Shown piece after piece: positions 57,804 to 64,000 of a stretch of DNA of 64,000 bases. Numbering within the stretch: the first letter of the stretch is position 1; the number at the start of each line of letters is the position of its first letter. The notes beneath the pieces are model-generated. The model saw only the letters and a list, made by a program, of their open reading frames with translations. It was not told the DNA's origin and made no database searches. Made by a program: the position numbers and the translations under genes. The DNA is from Castanea sativa (lineage: Eukaryota; Streptophyta; Magnoliopsida; Fagales; Fagaceae), in the NCBI RefSeq assembly GCF_040712315.1, contig NC_134016.1:5878782-5942781 (forward strand), read 5' to 3'.

Positions 57804-59620
57804 CTACTGGTAGTACTTCTTCAGGTGCTCTGTGTTCCACGGATGGCTAAGTTTCCTTCTGTCTAACGTCTCCAAATAATACGTTCCTTTCCTACGCCAC
57901 GAGATGATTCTGTACGGCCCTTCCCAGTTAGGACCCAGTTTTCCTTGGGAGGCATCCTTTGTAGCGCCGAGTACTTTTCGTAACACCAGATCTCCTACCT
58001 GGAAGTCCCTGTGCTTGACCTTGGAGTTGTAATGCTTTGCCATCATGTCCTGGTATCGGGCCTTTCTCTGTGCAGCTGCTGCCCTGACCTCGTCTATAAG
58101 GTCAAGTTCTAAACGCAATGCTTCATTATTCTTGCTCACGTCGTAGCTTTCCACACGGTAGCTCGCTAATCCAACCTCTGCTGGTATGAAGGTCTCAGTA
58201 TCATACGCCAATCGAAATGGTGTCTCTTCCGTTGGTGTTCTCGCCATTGTTCTGTATGCCCATAAAATGCTTGGTAGTTCGTCCGGCCAGATCCCCTTTG
58301 CCCCCTCGAGCCAGGTCTTGATAATCTTCAACAAGGACCGGTTCGTGACTTCAACTTGTCCGTTGGCCTGTGGGTGGGCAGGCGACGAGTAATGATTTTT
58401 GATTCCCAGCTGAGAACAAAAGTCCCTGAACGCGTCGTTGTCGAATTGCTTCCCGTTGTCTGAAACGAGCACCCTTGGAATTCCGTATCTGCAAATAATA
58501 TTTCTCCACACAAAACTACAGATGTTTTTCTCCGTGATAGTAGCCAGAGCTTCTGCTTCCACCCATTTGGTAAAGTAGTCAATACCAACCACCAAGAACT
58601 TTAGTTGCCTTACCGCTGTAGGGAAAGGGCCCATGATATCCAACCCCCATTGTGCGAACAGCCATGGAGCTGTAATAGGGGTGAGTTCTTCCGTTGGCTG
58701 CCTAATGAAATTGCCAAATCGTTGACACTTGTCGTAAGCTCTAACGTATGTATAGGCGTCCTTTTGCATTGTTGGCCAGTAGTATCCGACCGGTTCGTGA
58801 CTTCAACTTGTCCGTTGGCCTGTGGGTGGGCAGGCGACGAGTAATGATTTTTGATTCCCAGCTGAGAACAAAAGTCCCTGAACGCGTCGTTGTCGAATTG
58901 CTTCCCGTTGTCTGAAACGAGCACCCTTGGAATTCCGTATCTGCAAATAATATTTCTCCACACAAAACTACAGATGTTTTTCTCCGTGATAGTAGCCAGA
59001 GCTTCTGCTTCCACCCATTTGGTAAAGTAGTCAATACCAACCACCAAGAACTTTAGTTGCCTTACCGCTGTAGGGAAAAGGCCCATGATATCCAACCCCC
59101 ATTGTGCGAACAGCCATGGAGCTGTAATAGGGGTGAGTTCTTCCGTTGGCTGCCTAATGAAATTGCCAAATCGTTGACACTTGTCGCAAGCTCTAACGTA
59201 TGTATAGGCGTCCTTTTGCATTGTTGGCCAGTAGTATCCGACCCGGAGTAGCTTGTGCACTAGAGACCTTGTCCCAGAATGGTTTCCGCAAACCCCTTCA
59301 TGGATCTCTCTCATCACGTAGTCTGCTTCTTCACGGCCGAGACATCTTAGATATGGTCGGGAGAATCCTCGTTTGTAGAGGACGTTTTTGATTAAGACAA
59401 ATCGGGCTGCTGTAACCTTCAAATTCCTCGCGTTCTCTTTGTCATCAGGCAGCTTGCCCTCATTGAGATACGCCATAATTGGGGCCATCCAGCAATCTTC
59501 ATTGCTTACCGCTTGCATGCTGATATCATCTAGTAATGATGAAATTTGGACAAAGGACAATACTTGTTCCGGGACGATCATTGGTTCGACCGAAACTGCC
59601 TTTGCAAGTCGGTCCGCTCC
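57804..59620 (-). pseudogene. Tat integrase (zinc, DDE core and C-terminal parts) broken by tandem duplication
   Basis: The zinc region reads H...H (VMREIHEGVCGNHSGTRSLV) then CDKCQRFGN. The catalytic triad is visible as D in WGLDIMG, D in VSDNGKQF and E in GQVEVTNR. The C-terminal part ends with WNTEHLKKYYQ. A 452-bp direct duplication (58337-58788 and 58789-59240) repeats the core from TMQKDAYTYVRA to VEVTNR and shifts the frame at the junction, since 452 is not a multiple of three. Confidence 0.88.
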
Positions 59621-59671
59621 CTAGTTCTCCTCTCTTGGGATTTGAATTATCGTGAATTGGAGGTCAATCGT

Positions 59672-60391
59672 TCAACCCTTTACTTCCCCAAGGTACCTTT
59701 TCATCCTCTCATTCTTGCAATCATAATTCCCATTTACTTGACTGGTCACGATTTGTGAATCTGAGTAGACGATCGCCTTCTTTGCTCCTGCCGCTATTGC
59801 GAGTTCCAGTTCCGCAACAAGGCCCTCGTATTCTACTTCATTGTTAGGAGTAGGAAAGTCCAGACGGATCATGCATTCAATCTTGTCTCCTTTCGGGGTG
59901 TGGAGTACGACTCACACACCCCCAGCGTGCTTATTGGAAGATCCGTCCGTGTGAATTCTCCAAATGGGCGTCTTTTCTGCCCTCTGCTCCTCTGCGGTAG
60001 TGAATTCAGTAACGAAGTCCGCCAATATTTGTCCTTTCACTGCCGTCCGTGGCTGATACTGGATATCGAACTCACTTAGCTCTATTGCCCATAGAGCCAT
60101 CCGTCCAGCCGATTCGGGATTGCTCATTGCTCTCCGTAGGGGTTTATCTGTCAAGACGTTTATGGTGTGCGCTTTAAAGTATGGCTTGAGTTTCTGGGCC
60201 GCAGTCACAAGAGCAAATGCGAGTTTTTCCATTGGTGGATATCTTTCTTCTGCTCCTCTTAATGCCCGGCTTATGAAGTACACGGGCTTCTGCACCTTTC
60301 CTTCTTCTCTAATCAGAGTTGCACTAACCGCTTCTGTGGAGACAGCGAGGTACAGGAACAATTCTTCCCCTGGCACTAATGGGCTAAGCAA
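59672..60391 (-). pseudogene. Tat RNase H and second (archaeal-type) RNase H regions
   Basis: 60391-59912 carries the RT-linked RNase H: FLYLAVSTEAVSATLIREEG, RALRGAEERYPPMEKLAFAL and WAIELSEFDIQYQPR, followed by the start of the extra RNase H (WRIHTDGSSN). 59872-59672 continues it (NNEVEYEGLVAELELAIAAG, VYSDSQIVTSQVNG). Stops lie between and inside the segments (for example EN|stop|GAD near 59621). The tandem RNase H arrangement is typical of Tat elements. Confidence 0.82.
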
Positions 60392-60433
60392 TGGCGGAGC
60401 GGAGAGATATGTCTTTAACTTTTCGAATGCCTT

Positions 60434-61897
60434 TTAAGACTCGTCCGTCCACTCAAAAGATTTCTTTAGCGTTCGGAAGAATGGGAGGCATTTGTCCGTC
60501 GCTCTTGACACGAACCTATTTAAAGCCGCTATCTTTCTTGTCAAGCATTGCACTTCTTTTGCCGTCTTTGGAGGAGATAACTCTATAATCGCCTTTACCT
60601 TCTCCGGGTTGACTTCGATGCCCCTCTGGGACACCATAAATCCCAAGAATTTTCCTGCAGTTACTCCGAACGCGCATTTGCTTGGATTCAGCTTCATTTT
60701 GTACGTCCGAAGAGTATCAAAAGTTTCTTAGAGGTCCTTCAGATGATCAGTCATCTTGACGCTTTTTACCAACATATCGTCCACGTAAACCTGCACATTT
60801 CTGCCAATTTGGTGTGTGAACATTTTGTTCATCAGTCTCTAATACGTGGCTCCTGCGTTCTTAAGCCCGAAAGGCATTACCTTGTAGCAAAAAAGTCCCT
60901 GGCTCGTTACAAATGAGGTTTTTTCCTGATCAAACTTATCCAATTTGATCTGATTGTAACCGGAGAAAGCATCCATGAAGCTCAAAAGTTCATGTCTCGC
61001 GGTGGAGTCTACAAGGGTGTCAATGCGTGGGAGTGGGTAGCTGTCCTTGGGGCAGGCTCTATTCAGATCCATGAAGTCGACGCACATCCTCCACTTCCCA
61101 TTGGACTTCTTGACCATTACTACATTCGTCAACCAATCAGGGTAGTATACCTCGCGTATGAAGTCCGCTTCTTGTAGCTTCCGCACCTTCTCTGCTATGG
61201 CTCGATCTCGTTCTGGGGCAAACACCCGTTTTTTCTGTCGGACCGGAAAGAAGAAAGGTGATACGTTCAACCAATGAACTATAACTGTTGGATCTATTCT
61301 CGACATGTCCTCGTGACTCCACACAAAAACATCTTGATTTTTTTGGAAGAATAATACGAACGCTTGTCGAATTGTTTGGTCGGCGAGGGTGCCAATTCTG
61401 GTTGTTCGGCAGGGCCTAGAATCATCCAGTTGAACTTCTTCCAACTCTTCTATCGGTTCCGTCGTTGTTCTCTGTTCCTCGATATTCATTGCTTGTAGGT
61501 GATCGTCCATTTCCATCATTGCGACGTAACATTCCTGTGCAGCCACCTGATTTCCCTGCAGTTCTCCAACTCCATATTTGGTAGGAAATTTGATCATTAG
61601 ATGGTAGGTAGAGGTTACGGCCTTCCATGCATTGAGAGTGGGCCGTCCGAAGATGGCGTTATACGCAGAAGAGCAATCAACCACGAGAAAGGAAACATCC
61701 TTGGTTATCTGCTGCGGGTAATCTCCAACCGTCATAGACAACATAACGATGCCTAAAGGATAAACCCTTGTTCCTCCGAAGCTAACAAGGGGTGCATTTG
61801 TTGGGACCAGTCGTTCTTTGTCAATCCCCATTTGCTGGAATGCGGGGTAATAGAGGATATCTGCAGAGCTCCCATTGTCCACCAAAACTCGATGCAT
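60434..61897 (-). pseudogene. Tat protease and reverse transcriptase with in-frame stops
   Basis: The protease active-site region reads VLVDNGSSADILYYPAFQQM. The RT shows VVMVKKSNGKWRMCVDFMDL, LNRACPKDSYPLP, FMDAFSGYNQI and MPFGLKNAGATY. A stop (60839-60841) immediately follows TY. The catalytic YVDDM box lies in the stretch after that stop (about 60780-60800), and the connection continues in 60697-60434 (KLNPSKCAFGVTAGKFLGFM). The preceding junction with gag also has a stop (IRA|stop|DYN near 61907). Confidence 0.85.
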
Positions 61898-62062
61898 GTT
61901 ATAGTCTCATGCTCGTATGCTGACCATAAGCGCATCGTCATGTGGGTGGTGAAGGCGTCGCGCATCTTCTTCCGTAAACCCGATGCTGGGACTATCTTAT
62001 CGTGTCGCTTTTGGTGAAGCACCTGTCGACTGGACGCTTTGAACCGTCCGTAAGTAGGTTTT

Positions 62063-63469
62063 TCAGGCCTTCTTGGATGACCCTGCAGTAGTGTTGCCCC
62101 CTACAATCATCCGTATATCTCCTATGGGTGGCCTGGGACGCTCATTTTCCCATCTGGGATTCTGCTCCTGGGGTTGATCCGTTCTCTCCTTCCTTACGAA
62201 CCTCTGCAACCTTCCTTGCCTGATAAGGGCCTCAATCTGTTGCTTCAAGTCATAACAGTCCGTCGTATCGTGGCCGTGATCGCAATGTAAACGGCAGTAT
62301 CTATCTCTTGGCCTCTTGTTCGGATCTCCCTTCAACTTGCCCGGGAACGTCAAAGTTCCTTCATCTTTGATTTGCATTAACACTTGGTCAATTGGAGCTG
62401 TGAGGGGGGTGAAGCTTGTAAATCTTCCCGAAGGTGGTTTGGATCTCCGGTCTTCTCGTCGGTCTCTGGTTCTTGCCATTTTTCGTCCATTGTCCGGTTT
62501 CGTATCTTCCTGTCTTTCCCTTTTTCTTGGCTTATAGTACTCTCGGGCCAGTAAGGCATCCTCTGCGTTCATATACTTCGTCGCCCTGTAAAACACGTTG
62601 GACATAGTTTTTGGGTCATTCTTGCATAGAGAGAACAAGAACTTACCCTTTCGCAGCCCGTTTGTGAATGCTGCCACAAGTATCTTGTCGTCCGCCTCGT
62701 CTATCGAGAGGGCTTCCTTGTTAAAACGGGCTATGTATGATCTTAAAGTCTTGTCTTCTCGTTGCTTAATACTCAATATACACGCAGTAGACCTCTTATG
62801 CCAGTGACTTCCGATAAAGTATGATATGAACTGTGTGCCTAATTCCTTAAAAGTGCCAATGGAATTGGGTGTCAGTCTACTGTACCAATCCCTCGCAGGC
62901 CCTTTCAAAGTGGTGAGAAAAGGCCTGCACATGATTTCATCCGGTACACCCTGAAGATGCATTAGGGTTTTGAAAGATTCCAAGTGATCCAATGGGTCTT
63001 TGGATCCGTCGTAGTTCTTCACATGAGGCATGCGAAACTTTGGAGGAAGGGGGCATGAATTCACGAGCGCCGTGAAAGGCGAATCCGTTCTATGGACTAG
63101 GTCGTCCAGGTCACTGGATACCTGTCCTCTAAGGGCGTTCATCATCACATCCATGCGCTCCCTCATCTCCTGCATTTCGGCAACTGTGTGGGTTGGCAAA
63201 GTGTCTGAGACGGATGGTCGATTGGTTTCTTGCCGCTCGGGTCTGGTTGGAGCGTTGCTGCCCTCAGGTCCTTCTGCGTTCCTTCCTTCCGGACTAGCAC
63301 CCTCCTGGTCTTCCTCTAGTGCACTTGGGTGTGCGATCCTTTGTCGTAACTATTCTTCCAAATCATGATTTTGCTTGGTGAGGCGCTCAACCGCCGCCGC
63401 AAGCGTTTGGACCTGCCTCTCTAGAGCTATGGCGTGCGGTTCGTCGCCTTGATTGTTGTTTGTTGCCAT
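62063..63469 (-). pseudogene. Tat gag with a nonsense codon near the N-terminus
   Basis: ATG at 63467-63469 (MATNNNQGDEPH). Codon 40 is TAG (63350-63352, DLEE|stop|LRQR). Downstream the frame is open to 62063. The gag core is recognisable (DPLDHLESFKTLMHLQGVPD, LKGPARDWYSRLTPNSI, SYIARFNKEALSIDE), followed by a basic tract and a CRLHCDHGHDTTDC zinc-knuckle-like motif. gag ends at a stop (62063-62065), after which the same frame resumes with protease. Confidence 0.85.
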
Positions 63470-63537
63470 CGATCGAGTGAGTACCATGCAACTTTTTGTC
63501 TCAGGAATAGAGCGAGGCTGAAGTAATCGAAAGATTT

Positions 63538-63556
63538 CCCACAGACGGCGCCAACT
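63538..63556 (-). other. Primer-binding site of the Tat element
   Basis: Directly inside the 5' LTR the minus strand reads GTTGGCGCCGTCTGTGGG. TGGCGCCG next to the LTR is the usual tRNA-primed start in Tat/Athila-type elements. The exact tRNA is not assigned. Confidence 0.65.
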
Positions 63557-64000
63557 GATGATGCTGAAAAATCAACAGTAAGTCGCAAGCACTCCTCTCA
63601 CCAAAGCAACACCTGCAAAAGAGGACCTAAAAGAGAGCACCGGTGTGGTGCCTGCCAAAAACCCTCCGAAGGTCAAGTTAGAGTCTTATTTTTCAACCCT
63701 AGAATGCCAGAGTTGAGATTATTGTCTGTACCTTGATACTAGGGTTTCTGAAGTATTTATATTGGCGTAGAACTTCCTTTCCTTTTAGGACTCTACTTCC
63801 TTCTTGAGCCTTTTTCCATTTAGGAGTCTTCTTATTATGGTCAAACGTGTAACGCAAGAACTCCAGGCGTACACGCTTGTATGGAGATAAAGCAAAGCTA
63901 AGTCAAACACATCGTGTAGCAAACAACTAAGGATTTACAATTAATCGATTACCGGACGGGTACTCAATGATCGGCACCGTCCTATATGCATACCCACGGT
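63557..64000 (-). repeat. 5' LTR of the Tat element, truncated by the window edge
   Basis: 444 bp of the LTR are present and collinear with 53743-54198. They show scattered substitutions and a short deletion (the left copy has extra bases GAGGAAAAAA near 53808). The divergence suggests that the insertion is not very recent, in line with the stops in gag-pol. Confidence 0.85.

Larger units (their letters stand above)
53743..64000 (-). mobile_element. Ty3/gypsy Tat-lineage retrotransposon, reverse orientation, incomplete at right edge
   Basis: LTRs in direct repeat start at 53743 and 63557 (TGATGATGC(C/T)GAAAAATCA...). On the minus strand the order is 5' LTR, PBS, gag, protease, RT, RNase H, second RNase H, integrase, minisatellite, antisense ORF, 3' LTR. 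The second (archaeal-type) RNase H and the extra ORF between integrase and 3' LTR place it in the Tat group. gag, PR, RT and most later segments share one reading frame but are broken by at least eight stop codons and by a 452-bp duplication, so it is not autonomous. It is inserted in the copia linker region (left flank ATTCT). Confidence 0.9.

Noticed and set aside
1..64000. tRNA, rRNA or snoRNA genes
   Set aside because: I looked for cloverleaf-like A/B boxes and conserved rRNA stretches by eye and recognised none; a tRNAscan or Infernal run would be decisive.

Overview
This is nuclear DNA of a flowering plant, probably a woody eudicot. The evidence is split genes with GT-AG introns, AT-rich intergenic DNA, many small DNA transposons, and nested Ty1/copia and Ty3/gypsy (Tat-type) retrotransposons. 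The repeat families feel Fagaceae-like, but that is only an impression. I see no rRNA, tRNA, CRISPR array or bacterial operon.

1-25.4 kb is the gene-bearing part. The anchor is a 16-exon minus-strand gene (13456-25422) for the nucleolar U3-processome protein SAS10/UTP3 (THALLO in Arabidopsis). It can be reassembled as a 668-codon frame, but exon 8 carries one in-frame TAG. A small gene for a three-helix membrane protein (125 aa) lies tail-to-tail with it at 11992-12369. A sister copy of that gene at 78-455 is followed by broken SAS10 pieces (1.5-2.7 kb and 6.8-8.6 kb). Between them lies the most interesting locus: a probable chimeric gene (8702-11504, minus). Its first exon is of unknown origin, two exons and a splice acceptor come from SAS10, and its last exon encodes an acidic linker and four membrane helices. 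All splice sites and reading phases agree.

25.4-40 kb is almost gene-free and full of mobile elements whose ends and target-site duplications can be read directly: a CACTA element, hAT, Mutator and PIF/Harbinger MITEs, two solo LTRs (one nested in a MITE), and large palindromic and tandem repeats.

40-48.5 kb holds a third, inverted version of the SAS10/membrane-protein neighbourhood. It contains a 333-aa secreted or membrane protein gene (40394-41395) related to the chimera's last exon, a hAT insertion 16 bp after its stop, a decayed plus-strand SAS10 mosaic (42.8-46.9 kb), and a divergent 123-aa membrane gene (48122-48493, minus).

50-64 kb is nested retrotransposons. A LINE RNase H remnant is followed by the 5' half of a copia element. 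That copia is split by a Tat-lineage gypsy element (53743 to beyond the window) lying in reverse orientation. The Tat element has a stop-riddled gag-pol, a 452-bp tandem duplication in integrase, a CCGTCC-rich minisatellite, and an intron-containing plus-strand (antisense) extra ORF with its own TATA box.

Taken together, the window records repeated copying and reshuffling of a SAS10 plus small-membrane-protein module, with transposons filling the gaps and one new fusion gene apparently produced.
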